This document shows positions 7,662 to 16,494 of a DNA stretch of 64,000 nt, piece by piece (the first letter of the stretch is position 1; each line of letters begins with the position of its first letter). Location: NCBI GenBank assembly GCA_008501765.1, contig QQUE01000002.1, forward strand, positions 1,052,336 through 1,116,335, in the 5' to 3' direction. Below the pieces are notes generated by a model, which was given only the letters and a program-made list of their open reading frames with translations, searched no databases and was not told the DNA's origin. Source of the DNA: Calditrichota bacterium (GTDB taxonomy: Bacteria; Zhuqueibacterota; Zhuqueibacteria; Zhuqueibacterales; Geothermadaptataceae). The position numbers and the translations under genes were made by a program.

Positions 7662-9686
7662 ATGCGAAAATTTTTATTAATTCCGCTGGCTCTGTTTATA
7701 TTGGGGTGTGGGAAGCCGGAAAAGGTATTTGAGTTTCAAACGGAGCAATTTGCTGATTTACGAATTATTCGCTATCAGGTACCGGGGTTTGAAGAACTCG
7801 ATCTGAACACGAAAAAGTTACTTTATTACCTCTATGAGGCTGGATTGAGCGGCCGCGATATTATCTACGATCAGAACTTCAAACATAATTTAGCTGTCCG
7901 GCGAACGCTGGAAGGAATTGTCGAACATTACACCGGCGATCGTTCGAGCGATGATTTTAAAAATTTTATGACCTACACAAAACGGGTGTGGTTTTCAAAC
8001 GGCATTCACCACCATTACTCGACAGCGAAATTGAAACCCAATTTTTCTTCAGCTTATTTTAAGGAGCTGGTGAATAATTCTTCAGCAGCACCATTTCCAT
8101 TAGCCGATGGTGAAACCATCGATCAGCTCGTTGGAAAATTGCTCCCGATTATTTTTGACCCACATGTAGCAGCCAAGCGCGTTAATCTGGATGCGGGCAT
8201 CGATAATGTAGCGGGATCGGCCAACAATTATTATGAAGGTGTGACCCAGGCAGAAGTTGAAGCATATTACGCGGGCCGCCGCGATCCAAAAAATGAAACC
8301 CCTGTTTCCCACGGCCTCAATTCAAAACTGATGAAATCCGGAGGCACGATTCAGGAAAAAGTATGGCGTGTTGGTGGCATGTATTCAGCAGCCATCGAAC
8401 GCATCGTTTTTTGGCTGGAAAAAGCAAGCGAGGTCGCAGAAAATGAAAAGCAGCAGCAGTCTCTGCAGCTGCTGGCTGAATATTATAAAACCGGCGATCT
8501 GAAAAAATTCGATGAGTATTGCATCGCATGGGTGGAAGATGTGGATTCGGAAGTCGATGTAATTAATGGCTTTATCGAGGTTTATGGCGATGCCGTCGGC
8601 TATCGTGGTGCGTATGAATCTGTTGTTCAGATCAAAGATAAAGAGGCAACGAAACGCATTGCTGCGATCAGTGAAAATGCGCAATGGTTCGAGGATGAAT
8701 CACCACTGATGGAAGCCCATAAAAAAGAATCTGTCGTTGGCATCACAGCGAACGTTGTCACCGTCGTTGGTGAAGGCGGCGATGCCACGCCATCAACACC
8801 AATTGGTATCAATTTACCCAACTCCAACTGGATCCGCGCAACAAAAGGCTCAAAATCAGTGACACTTGGAAATATTGTCGATGCGTATAACGCGTCATCC
8901 CGCGGCAGCGGTTCCCTGGAGGAATTTGCCTGGTCTGCGGAAGAAATCGCCATCGAAAAAAAGTGGGGTAGTTTAGCGGATAACCTGCACACAGATATGC
9001 ATGAGGTCATCGGGCATGCATCTGGTAAAATTAATCCCGGTATTGGTACGCCGAAAGAAACACTCAAATCCTATGCCTCAACACTGGAAGAAGCCCGGGC
9101 TGATTTGGTTGCTCTTTATTATTTGTTCGATGAACGGCTTGTCGAAATGGGAATCTACCCATCGCTTGACATCGGGAAAGCTCAATACAACAGTTATATT
9201 CTTAATGGACTTATGAAGCAATTACGCCGCCTCGAACTGGGTGACAATATTGAAGAGTCACACATGCGGAACCGCCAGCTTGTCTCAAAATGGGTTTACG
9301 AAATGGGCCAAACAGAGAATGTTATTGAGATGAAAAAACGGGATGACAAAACCTATTTTGTTATCAACGACTATCTTAAATTGAAAGACTTGTTTGGCCA
9401 GTTATTGCGGGAAATTCAACGTATAAAATCGGAAGGGGATTATAAAGCTGGCAGTGAACTCGTTGAAAATTATGGTGTAAAAGTCGATGACGAGCTGCAC
9501 GAAGAAGTTCTCGCCCGATATTCAAAACTGAACATCGCGCCTTACGGTGGTTTTATCAATCCAATACTAACGGCAGTTGAGGCCGATGGAGAAATTACCG
9601 ACGTAACTATCGAATATCCAACAGACTTCACAGAGCAGATGTTATTTTACGCGAAGAATTATTCGTTTTTGCCAACTTATAATTGA
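7662..9686 (+). CDS. M49 family (dipeptidyl-peptidase III-like) lipoprotein metallopeptidase
   Basis: This 674-residue protein carries H447-E-V-I-G-H452 followed by ASGK, the family M49 variant of the HELLGH zinc motif. The second motif, L-E-E-A-R-A-D with Glu477, supplies the third zinc ligand. DPP III enzymes remove dipeptides from the N-terminus of oligopeptides. The start is placed at the ATG at 7662: it follows AAGGA and opens a signal peptide with a plausible lipobox (FILGC), whereas the frame upstream is GC-odd and not protein-like. Classical DPP III is cytosolic, so this is a surface or periplasmic lipoprotein form. A bidirectional terminator follows. Confidence 0.9.
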   Translation: MRKFLLIPLALFILGCGKPEKVFEFQTEQFADLRIIRYQVPGFEELDLNTKKLLYYLYEAGLSGRDIIYDQNFKHNLAVRRTLEGIVEHYTGDRSSDDFKNFMTYTKRVWFSNGIHHHYSTAKLKPNFSSAYFKELVNNSSAAPFPLADGETIDQLVGKLLPIIFDPHVAAKRVNLDAGIDNVAGSANNYYEGVTQAEVEAYYAGRRDPKNETPVSHGLNSKLMKSGGTIQEKVWRVGGMYSAAIERIVFWLEKASEVAENEKQQQSLQLLAEYYKTGDLKKFDEYCIAWVEDVDSEVDVINGFIEVYGDAVGYRGAYESVVQIKDKEATKRIAAISENAQWFEDESPLMEAHKKESVVGITANVVTVVGEGGDATPSTPIGINLPNSNWIRATKGSKSVTLGNIVDAYNASSRGSGSLEEFAWSAEEIAIEKKWGSLADNLHTDMHEVIGHASGKINPGIGTPKETLKSYASTLEEARADLVALYYLFDERLVEMGIYPSLDIGKAQYNSYILNGLMKQLRRLELGDNIEESHMRNRQLVSKWVYEMGQTENVIEMKKRDDKTYFVINDYLKLKDLFGQLLREIQRIKSEGDYKAGSELVENYGVKVDDELHEEVLARYSKLNIAPYGGFINPILTAVEADGEITDVTIEYPTDFTEQMLFYAKNYSFLPTYN

Positions 9687-9707
9687 TTTTTTGGTTTAAA
9701 AATTTAC

Positions 9708-9741
9708 AAAAGAAGCGGTTAATTTTCTGACTGCTTCTTTT
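9708..9741. terminator. Bidirectional intrinsic terminator
   Basis: AAAAGAAGC (9708-9716) pairs with GCTTCTTTT (9733-9741). T-runs follow on the plus strand, and A-rich sequence gives U's on the minus strand. It lies between the convergent M49 and CocE-like genes and can serve both. Confidence 0.85.
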
Positions 9742-9750
9742 TTTTAAGTC

Positions 9751-11424
9751 TTATTTTTCGATTATGGGCAAAATTAATCCGGATTTCCTCTTACCGCCAT
9801 AATAAATATAATTGACTGCCGTAATTTGACCATCATTGCGATGCAATGCTTTTGGCAAATTGGGATTGGGCTCAAATTTGGGACTGTTGCTGCTGGTGAT
9901 TGTGATCCGGAGTTGATGTCCAGCCTCGAAGACGTTGGCTGTATGTCCCAAATCTATGAGATATTTTTCCACTTTATGTGGTTCGAGCAATTCAGATCGC
10001 TGCATTGTGTTGCGATGCCGGGCTCGAATGATGCCCTCTGAAAGCAGAATTGATCTGCCGTCGGGATAAACATCGCACAACTTGACGGCAAAATCTGTAT
10101 CCCGTGCCGAGCTGGCGGCGAATAGTTGAAACCGCAGCGGGCCCGCCACCGTCAAAGCAGTTTTCAGCGTATCACTGGAAAATACCAGCACTTCATCCAA
10201 TTGCTCGATCGCGCGTTGGTCCATTGGGCCGGAGGGCAAATAATAGTTTGCACCACCCAAAGTCTGCACAGGAATTAGCGGATCGTAGCGAAACGCTTCT
10301 GCATTACCGTTTTTTTCGGCTTCATCCAGCGCAAGCGTTCCGTTATGTTTTAAATAGTATTTTTTATAGCGTGCATTTTCTGGTGGCCATGACGTGGCGT
10401 CAATCCATTTATTGCCGGTACCGTTTGGTGCTTCGGCATCCCCCATCAAGTAATATTTTATTTTATCTTGTTGGACTATTTCCCGCAGCGACAATGAGTC
10501 TGATGGCGCATTTTTTAACCAACGATCAAAAAATTGCATGGCATGGGATAAAAAGTCAAATGTGCTGTTTTCTGGGAAAACCATTTCAGCTTGCTGCTTT
10601 CGTGAGTAACTTGCCGGATCTTGCCTCCACGGTCCAAGAATTAAATACTGGTACAATTTTCCCGGTGTATTGCCATTCACAGCAATGGAACGATGCGCTG
10701 CAACTGTCCCCGAAACGAAGGGTTGGAACCACCCGCCAATGTGGCAAATTGGAATATCGACACTTTTAACGCTTCTTTTGTTCGCCAGTGGGTCCCAGAA
10801 AGATGATGCGTAAGGGCTGAGTTCAAATGTATGAAGCAGGTATTTTGCCCCAATTTCCTTGGTCCAGTTTTCGAGGAAATTTTTGCGATACACACCACCC
10901 GGAAAAGCCACGTCGGCGAAAAAATTATAGGGTGCAGCGAGGATATATTCAGCCTGCAAATAACGATGATTTGTTGTCGCCAAAAGGTGTGCGAGAAAAC
11001 CATCAATGCCAAAACCAAATCCACCGACTTTTTTATTGCTCCAAAATTGGGTGCCCATCCAATCCAACGTCGCAGCACCATCCTGCAAATCCCCGTTTCC
11101 ATCTGTCAGAAAGAACGACTCTTTACCCGTCGATTCTTCGTTGCCACGGGTGTATTGAACCACAAAGTTATAACCATGCCTCGTGAAAAAATCAGCCGCG
11201 TCTGCATATTGTTGAAAAGGCGTTTTAGTACGTACTAAAATGGACGGTCGTGGCAGGCTGTCTGCAGGTTCCGGCCTGAAAACATAGGTCGCAAGCCGGG
11301 TACTATCGGTAAGCAATACCGTATGTTTTTGCATGTCAGATGCAGATGAGCTGATATATCCAATAAAAAATAAAAAAAAGAGGCATAACTGAAGGCTGCT
11401 TTTCCTCATGAAAAGTCTTAACAT
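9751..11424 (-). CDS. CocE/NonD (S15) family protein lacking the catalytic triad; probable pseudoenzyme
   Basis: This 557-residue exported protein has the full CocE/X-Pro dipeptidyl-peptidase architecture: an alpha/beta-hydrolase domain, a helical insert and a C-terminal jelly-roll domain (RDTDFAVKLCDVYPDGR, ending in LPIIEK). All three catalytic positions are changed relative to Rhodococcus cocaine esterase. The nucleophile Ser of G-V-S-Y-L-G is Gly139 (G-F-G-I-D-G), the Asp of GGWYD is Gln234 (GGWFQ), and the His of GPWSH is Gln268 (GPWRQ). The reading frame is intact and the flanking motifs are well preserved, so this is not simple decay. A binding or structural role is inferred. The signal peptide is near residues 8-28. 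Confidence 0.88.
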   Translation of the reverse strand: MLRLFMRKSSLQLCLFFLFFIGYISSSASDMQKHTVLLTDSTRLATYVFRPEPADSLPRPSILVRTKTPFQQYADAADFFTRHGYNFVVQYTRGNEESTGKESFFLTDGNGDLQDGAATLDWMGTQFWSNKKVGGFGFGIDGFLAHLLATTNHRYLQAEYILAAPYNFFADVAFPGGVYRKNFLENWTKEIGAKYLLHTFELSPYASSFWDPLANKRSVKSVDIPICHIGGWFQPFVSGTVAAHRSIAVNGNTPGKLYQYLILGPWRQDPASYSRKQQAEMVFPENSTFDFLSHAMQFFDRWLKNAPSDSLSLREIVQQDKIKYYLMGDAEAPNGTGNKWIDATSWPPENARYKKYYLKHNGTLALDEAEKNGNAEAFRYDPLIPVQTLGGANYYLPSGPMDQRAIEQLDEVLVFSSDTLKTALTVAGPLRFQLFAASSARDTDFAVKLCDVYPDGRSILLSEGIIRARHRNTMQRSELLEPHKVEKYLIDLGHTANVFEAGHQLRITITSSNSPKFEPNPNLPKALHRNDGQITAVNYIYYGGKRKSGLILPIIEK

Positions 11425-11939
11425 GTGAAGTCCATTTCTATAAATATGAGCGGGATGAGATTCCGGGATTAAATTTAATCTTTAATTTATACATTCAAAG
11501 TGAACATTTTACATAAACGAAAAATTGTGCTGCGTTATTCTATGTTCTGCGTTGGAATAAGTTCCGAATCACTATTAAACCATGGATTTCGAAATACCCT
11601 GTTGCAGGAAGTAAAATCCACATTTTCGAAAGTATGGATTCCCGGTTAAAACATTTGGGAATATCGACACTGATGTATTAAACAATATTTTTCTCCACTA
11701 ATTGGCAAACGTGCACTTTTACACATCGTGTTAATTTTTATAAAATGGTAAAATAGGTGCTATTGCTGAAATTTTGTTCAACCATTTGTGAAATAATACG
11801 ATTGTTTGAAACGGATTAACCGGGAAATTATCTAAAGATGATTTAATTTTTTTTGCTGTAATTGGTCTTGCATTTTGAGGATCAATTACATATTATCCAC
11901 CTTGAAATTTACATTGAACTATCAAATAGGAGATTTGAT
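11425..11939. other. Divergent intergenic region, nothing recognised
   Basis: This 515-bp AT-rich spacer lies between the minus-strand CocE-like gene and the plus-strand winged-helix gene. No ORF, RNA fold or repeat is convincing. Promoters for both flanking genes should be here. Confidence 0.4.
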
Positions 11940-12143
11940 ATGATTGAAACGACTATTGGGGAAACAGCTGGAAAAATATGGGAATATCTGAATAACGCAG
12001 GCGATTCAACGATTGCAAAGCTGCGCAAAGAAGTCGATGCAGATACTTTTACTGTTAGTGCTGCAATTGGCTGGCTTGCCCGTGAAGACAAAATAACTTT
12101 GTCTAAAAAGGGCAATTCAGTACAAATATTTCTCCGAAAATAA
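11940..12143 (+). CDS. Small winged-helix domain protein (DUF2582-like)
   Basis: This 67-residue protein matches the small winged helix-turn-helix family DUF2582. ETAGKIWEYLNNAG forms the first helix, the central helices follow, and IGWLAREDKITLSKKGNSVQIFL forms the recognition helix and wing. The start at 11940 is set by AGGAG (11928-11932) seven bases upstream; the longer frame upstream lacks a ribosome-binding site. A perfect terminator hairpin follows within six bases, so the gene is monocistronic. Members are presumed DNA-binding, but targets are unknown. Confidence 0.85.
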   Translation: MIETTIGETAGKIWEYLNNAGDSTIAKLRKEVDADTFTVSAAIGWLAREDKITLSKKGNSVQIFLRK

Positions 12144-12148
12144 GCAAT

Positions 12149-12183
12149 ATTCCAACACCTCGATAATCGGGAGGTGTTGGAAT
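12149..12183 (+). terminator. Intrinsic terminator of the winged-helix gene
   Basis: A perfect 13-bp stem, ATTCCAACACCTC (12149-12161) with its complement at 12171-12183, has a nine-base loop and is followed by TCTTTT. It lies directly after the stop codon. Confidence 0.9.
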
Positions 12184-12412
12184 TCTTTTAAGATACTCGT
12201 CCGCTTAAATGCCAACACCCATCCCCAATTTAATACCCGCATAGCCAAAACCCACCTTGGAGCCTGTGTTTTTGTTTAGATTTATTTTAATTTTTCTTGC
12301 ACTTTTCCTTTTTGTATAGCACATTAAAATATTACTTTTATAAAGATTTATCGCATTTTTGTATGCTCGTGATTTTTCCCAAAAATCGAAAACATATTTG
12401 AATTTAATATTT

Positions 12413-13942
12413 ATGAATGAAATCGATCAGCGCATCTGGAAACTGGAACACCAGGTTTTTCAATTACAAACTTTGTTTGAAACAGCACGTTCCCTCAATC
12501 AGGCGCGCAATCCGCAACAAATTTATGAACAAATTCTTGCAACAATGGCTGGAACTTTTGGCGCCCGCGAGGCCCTGGCCTTGCTAAATGAGGATGACCA
12601 GTGGCACGTCGTCGCCAATCGGGGAAATATTAAAAATACGGAAAAAATTGCCGCCGATCTAAAACACGCACAGTTTCAGGGTGCGACAACCCGCGATCAA
12701 CAAAAAATTCTCACCGAGCTTGTTACCAGCACCAATCTCAGCGATTCAACTTTTACGCTATGGCACGTAATTAACGTGCGTGACGAAATGGTCGGCGGAT
12801 TTTATTTCGGGAAAAAAATTATTGGCGAGCCCTATTCCCGCGAAGACGAAGATTTGCTGCGTACAGCCGTCAGTTCTGCAGCCCATGTGTTAGAAAATTT
12901 GCACCTTTATTCCGAGCTGGAGCAAGCTCGCGAGCGGCTGGCAGTCGAAAATCTAACCCTCAGGCAACAGGTGCGCAAAGAAATGCCATCGACGGATATT
13001 ATCGGTGCCAGCATCGCTATGCAAAAAGTACATGAAAATATTGATAATTTTGCAAAAAGCGATGCCGCCGTGATAATTCGTGGCGAAACAGGCACTGGTA
13101 AAGAGCTTGTTGCCCGTGCTATCCATTATCAAAGTCCGCGGGCAGACGGGCCGTTTGTTGCAATCAATTGTACGGCGATTCCGGAATCACTGGTTGAATC
13201 TGAGTTTTTCGGGATAGAAACCGGAGCGGCAACGGGGGTCACGAAAAGAATCGGCTATTTTGAGCAGGCACACAGCGGCACTATATTTATTGATGAAATT
13301 GGCGATATGCCTTTGAGTTCTCAGGCAAAAGTATTGCGCACTTTGCAGGAACGCACAGTCCGGCGAGTTGGTGGTTTGAAGGAAATTCACGTCGATGTGC
13401 GCATCGTTGCGGCAACCCATAAAGATTTGAAGGAAGAAATAAAAGCCGGCCGGTTTCGCGAGGATTTATATTATCGTATTGGTGTGCTTGAGATTCACAT
13501 TCCTCCATTGCGGCAGCGATTAAATGACATCGCCATTCTCGCCACTCATTTTTTGTCAGAAAAAGAAAGTAAAGTTGGCCGGGCGCTTAAGGGATTCCGG
13601 CCGGATGTATTGAAAATTTTGCAAAAATATGACTGGCCGGGAAACGTTCGGGAGCTCGAAAATGAAATCGAGCGTATTGTGACGCTGGCGGATGACGGCG
13701 ATTTTGTGGAAGAGCATCATTTATCACCCCACATTGTTAATGACACGGAGCCCGGGCAGGATGATGAACTTTTTCTGGAAAATTTACGGGATGCAGTAGA
13801 TCGCCTCGAAAAACGAATGATTCATAAGGCGCTTTCCGAGTGTAAAGGAAATAAAAGCGAAGTGGCGCGCATCCTTGGTTTAAGCCGCTTGGGTCTGCAG
13901 AAAAAAATGAACCGGCTGAAAATCTCTGAGAAGGAAATCTAA
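12413..13942 (+). CDS. GAF-AAA+-Fis transcription activator with degenerate GAFTGA loop
   Basis: This 509-residue protein follows the bacterial enhancer-binding protein plan. A GAF sensory domain (about 20-165) leads to a short coiled linker, then an AAA+ domain (about 193-425) with Walker A G224-ETGTGKE-231 and Walker B FIDEIGD. A C-terminal Fis-type HTH ends it (GNKSEVARILGLSRLGLQKKM). The sigma-54-contacting GAFTGA loop reads GAATGV (271-276), losing the key Phe, so sigma-54 activation is doubtful. The start at 12413 gives a normal N-terminus; upstream codons are AT-rich leader. Its stop overlaps the next gene's ATG by one base, making it the first gene of the partner-switch operon. It has no receiver domain, so input is probably by GAF ligand or protein contact. 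Confidence 0.88.
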   Translation: MNEIDQRIWKLEHQVFQLQTLFETARSLNQARNPQQIYEQILATMAGTFGAREALALLNEDDQWHVVANRGNIKNTEKIAADLKHAQFQGATTRDQQKILTELVTSTNLSDSTFTLWHVINVRDEMVGGFYFGKKIIGEPYSREDEDLLRTAVSSAAHVLENLHLYSELEQARERLAVENLTLRQQVRKEMPSTDIIGASIAMQKVHENIDNFAKSDAAVIIRGETGTGKELVARAIHYQSPRADGPFVAINCTAIPESLVESEFFGIETGAATGVTKRIGYFEQAHSGTIFIDEIGDMPLSSQAKVLRTLQERTVRRVGGLKEIHVDVRIVAATHKDLKEEIKAGRFREDLYYRIGVLEIHIPPLRQRLNDIAILATHFLSEKESKVGRALKGFRPDVLKILQKYDWPGNVRELENEIERIVTLADDGDFVEEHHLSPHIVNDTEPGQDDELFLENLRDAVDRLEKRMIHKALSECKGNKSEVARILGLSRLGLQKKMNRLKISEKEI

Positions 13943-15441
13943 TGAATCTGCGAACGAAACTAAGCCTGGTTGCATTGGTTGAAGTTGTGGCCACGGTGTC
14001 AATCATCGGATATTTAGCCCTACAGCAATCAAAAGAAGAAACAGAATCGCTTTCACGGGAGATTTTGCGGGCACGGACAGATTATGCTTTTGCTCTCTGC
14101 GAGCGATACCATGCCACAGACGGCAAGCCAACAGGTGAACTGCACAGCCGGATAAAAGCCATCCATATTTTTGATGAGGGCTACATAACAGTTATTTCCA
14201 TGGCTGATTTAAATAAAGGGGAATTGGTAATTCATCCAAATAGTGAGGGTGAAATTGTGCTCGACCGGATAAAATTTCCCCATATACAAGCCATATTTGA
14301 TGAAATTAATGCCGGTGGTCGCCAGCACGGAACCGATAAATTTCATGAATATTTTCAGGGAACGAATGCCCGGGGCCGGCAGGGTGAGGCCAAGTTGGGA
14401 TATTATCGCTATTTTGCACCCTGGGATTGGGTGTTGCTGACCTCCAGTTACCGGGCGGATGTTTACTCCAGCACAAATGTAGTCCGTCAGCGCATTCTGG
14501 AAGTTATTTTGGTCATCGGCCTTCTTTCACTTATCATTTTAAATCTAACAGTACACCATATGCTGCGGCCGTTGCAGGAATTAATAGCCGTGACAAAAGA
14601 AGTGGCAGCAGGCAATCTTGATGCAACAATCCAGATTCAAACAAAAGATGAGATTGGCGGTTTGGCAAGTCATTTTAACGAAATGCTTTCCGGTTTGAAG
14701 CAAAATACACGTGTCTGGCAAGAGCTGGCGATTGCCCGCCGTTTGCAAAGTGAAATGCTGCCCCAGGGCCGACCAGAAATTCGCGGAATTGATATTGAGG
14801 CGCGATCAATTCCAGCCACAGAAGTCGGTGGGGATTTTTATGATTTTGTTTTTCTCGATGAGAATCGACTCGCAATCGTCGTGGGCGATGTTTCGGGCAA
14901 AGGTATTTCCGGTGCCATGGTGATGAGCAGCGCAATGAGTGCCCTGCGATTTGCTGCTGATGAAAGTAAAGACACCGACAATATTCTCGAATTGGCAAAT
15001 CGCCGCCTGGTCCGGGACATTCAACGGCACATGTTTGTTGCTGTTTTTTTAGCAATTTATGACCGTCGAAAACAAACATTGTTTTATACCAATGCCGGGC
15101 AGACAATGCCTATTCTGTTTAAAAAGGGTGGCTGTGATTTTCTGGAACAATCGGAAGCAGACCGTTTCCCCCTCGGTATTCGCGCTGATGTTCGCTATTC
15201 ACAAAAGTCGCTGAAAATGAAACCCGGCGAACTTTTAGTGTGTTACACCGATGGGGTTGTAGAGCTTTTTAACGATAAACGGGAAGCTTATGGATTTGAC
15301 CGATTCAAGAAATCGATCAATACACACGCTGAAAAACCGTTACCCAAGCTGCTCTCAGCGTTACTTGAAGATGCGAATAATTATGTAAAGGATGTTCCGT
15401 ATTCTGATGATGTGACGATCGTACTGATTAAAATCGCTTAA
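13942..15441 (+). CDS. Membrane Cache-HAMP-PP2C (SpoIIE-type) serine phosphatase
   Basis: This 499-residue sensor phosphatase has a transmembrane helix near residues 7-27, then an extracytoplasmic Cache-like domain ending YYRYFAPWDWVLLTSSY. A second helix spans about 184-204, a HAMP domain about 205-257, and a SpoIIE/RsbU-type PP2C domain about 285-499. Metal-binding aspartates are visible in VGGDFYD (Asp298), VVGDVSGKG and YSDDVTIV. Such enzymes dephosphorylate STAS-domain antagonists, here presumably the product of the gene two downstream. It overlaps the AAA+ activator gene by one base and precedes the RsbW-like kinase by 21 bases. The periplasmic ligand is unknown. Confidence 0.92.
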   Translation: MNLRTKLSLVALVEVVATVSIIGYLALQQSKEETESLSREILRARTDYAFALCERYHATDGKPTGELHSRIKAIHIFDEGYITVISMADLNKGELVIHPNSEGEIVLDRIKFPHIQAIFDEINAGGRQHGTDKFHEYFQGTNARGRQGEAKLGYYRYFAPWDWVLLTSSYRADVYSSTNVVRQRILEVILVIGLLSLIILNLTVHHMLRPLQELIAVTKEVAAGNLDATIQIQTKDEIGGLASHFNEMLSGLKQNTRVWQELAIARRLQSEMLPQGRPEIRGIDIEARSIPATEVGGDFYDFVFLDENRLAIVVGDVSGKGISGAMVMSSAMSALRFAADESKDTDNILELANRRLVRDIQRHMFVAVFLAIYDRRKQTLFYTNAGQTMPILFKKGGCDFLEQSEADRFPLGIRADVRYSQKSLKMKPGELLVCYTDGVVELFNDKREAYGFDRFKKSINTHAEKPLPKLLSALLEDANNYVKDVPYSDDVTIVLIKIA

Positions 15442-15462
15442 TCAAAAAAGGTTAATTTAAAA

Positions 15463-15936
15463 TTGACAGTGTCAATGAACCAGACAGAAATTCAATTATC
15501 AATTCCAGCCCGTTTGGGTTTCGAAAAAATTGCCATGGAAACCGTGGTTTCGCTAGCAGCTTTGCACGGCTTGCCATCAGCCAGATTTAGCGATGTGCGA
15601 ACGGCCATTTCAGAGGCGTGTATAAATGCAATGGAACATGGGAATAAATTTGCGCGCGGTACCTCGGTGGAAATCCATATGCGTGTGCAAAGGAGAAATC
15701 TGCAAATAGATATTCTTGATTTAGGGAAAGGGTTAAAAGGGCCTCTGGTGCAGCCGGATTTACAGCGCAAACTCGCAGGTGAAGAATCTCCTCGAGGCTG
15801 GGGCGCATATTTGATCGAAAAACTGGTCGACGATGTGCATTATTTTTATCATAAAAAGCGAAATGTGACGCAACTCTCGTTTAAATTACCCGGTAAACGT
15901 CAGAATAAGATAAACGAAGCAGTTCCACAAGTTTGA
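15463..15936 (+). CDS. RsbW/SpoIIAB-like anti-sigma serine kinase (GHKL ATPase)
   Basis: This protein of about 157 residues has the GHKL ATP-binding fold of anti-sigma serine kinases. The N box is AISEACINAMEHGN with Glu51 and Asn55, the G1 box is LDLGKGL, and the G2-like region is RGWGAYLIEKLVDDV. In partner switching, this kinase phosphorylates a STAS antagonist and otherwise binds its target. The start could be TTG at 15463, about ten bases after AAAAGG, or ATG at 15475; TTGACAGTGTCAA around the start is a small palindrome. No sigma factor gene is adjacent, so the bound target is open; the AAA+ activator of the same operon is a candidate. Confidence 0.9.
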   Translation: MTVSMNQTEIQLSIPARLGFEKIAMETVVSLAALHGLPSARFSDVRTAISEACINAMEHGNKFARGTSVEIHMRVQRRNLQIDILDLGKGLKGPLVQPDLQRKLAGEESPRGWGAYLIEKLVDDVHYFYHKKRNVTQLSFKLPGKRQNKINEAVPQV

Positions 15937-15985
15937 AAAATGACAACCATATACAGTGCTGAGTGGCGTAATAAAGGAGAAGCGA

Positions 15986-16327
15986 GTGCAAGGTTTTCAG
16001 GTTAAAGTTGAAATTGACAACCCCAACGCAGTTTTCAATATGAACGGGGATCTAACTCATGAATCACAAAAGCGAATGTTGGATGCCTACGAAAAAGTAG
16101 TCTCCAGTAAAATGCAAAATATACTGCTCGATTTTTCACATGTCGATTATATCAATTCCGCAGGCATGTCTGTGATAATCACGATTTTGACGAAAGCTCA
16201 AAATGCGCAGCAGGCGCTTTTTGCATGTGGCCTTTCACAGCATTTTCAAAAGATATTCGATATGGTTGGTCTGTTAAAATATATGCCACATTATGACACA
16301 AAAGATGAAGCCATGAAGAATATTTGA
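15986..16327 (+). CDS. STAS-domain anti-sigma factor antagonist
   Basis: This 113-residue single-domain STAS protein is of the SpoIIAA/RsbV type. The conserved phosphorylatable serine is Ser58 in YINSAGMSVI, and the following ILTKAQ/FACGLSQHFQKIFDMVGL pattern is typical. The GTG start at 15986 is supported by AAAGGAG at 15973-15979, six bases upstream; a GTG at 15956 opens the same frame without such a site. It is the last gene of the four-gene module and completes the phosphatase-kinase-antagonist set. Phosphorylation by the adjacent kinase and dephosphorylation by the PP2C protein are inferred from family knowledge. Confidence 0.92.
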   Translation: MQGFQVKVEIDNPNAVFNMNGDLTHESQKRMLDAYEKVVSSKMQNILLDFSHVDYINSAGMSVIITILTKAQNAQQALFACGLSQHFQKIFDMVGLLKYMPHYDTKDEAMKNI

Positions 16328-16494
16328 TCGATGGAACTTTTTAAAAGTTTTGAATTTTTTCGCCTGCCATAATTTTAACCTTCATAAAAATTTTCAGCGA
16401 AAATCAGCCTGCTCCAATCTTGTTGCTGGGTCGGGATTGATGATTCACCGGGCTAAAAATTGTAATTTGCGTTTAGAATATTTCCGGAGTACAA

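Noticed and set aside
12720-12785. TGGCAC word as a sigma-54 promoter
   Set aside because: It lies inside the AAA+ activator coding sequence and lacks a properly spaced TTGC element.
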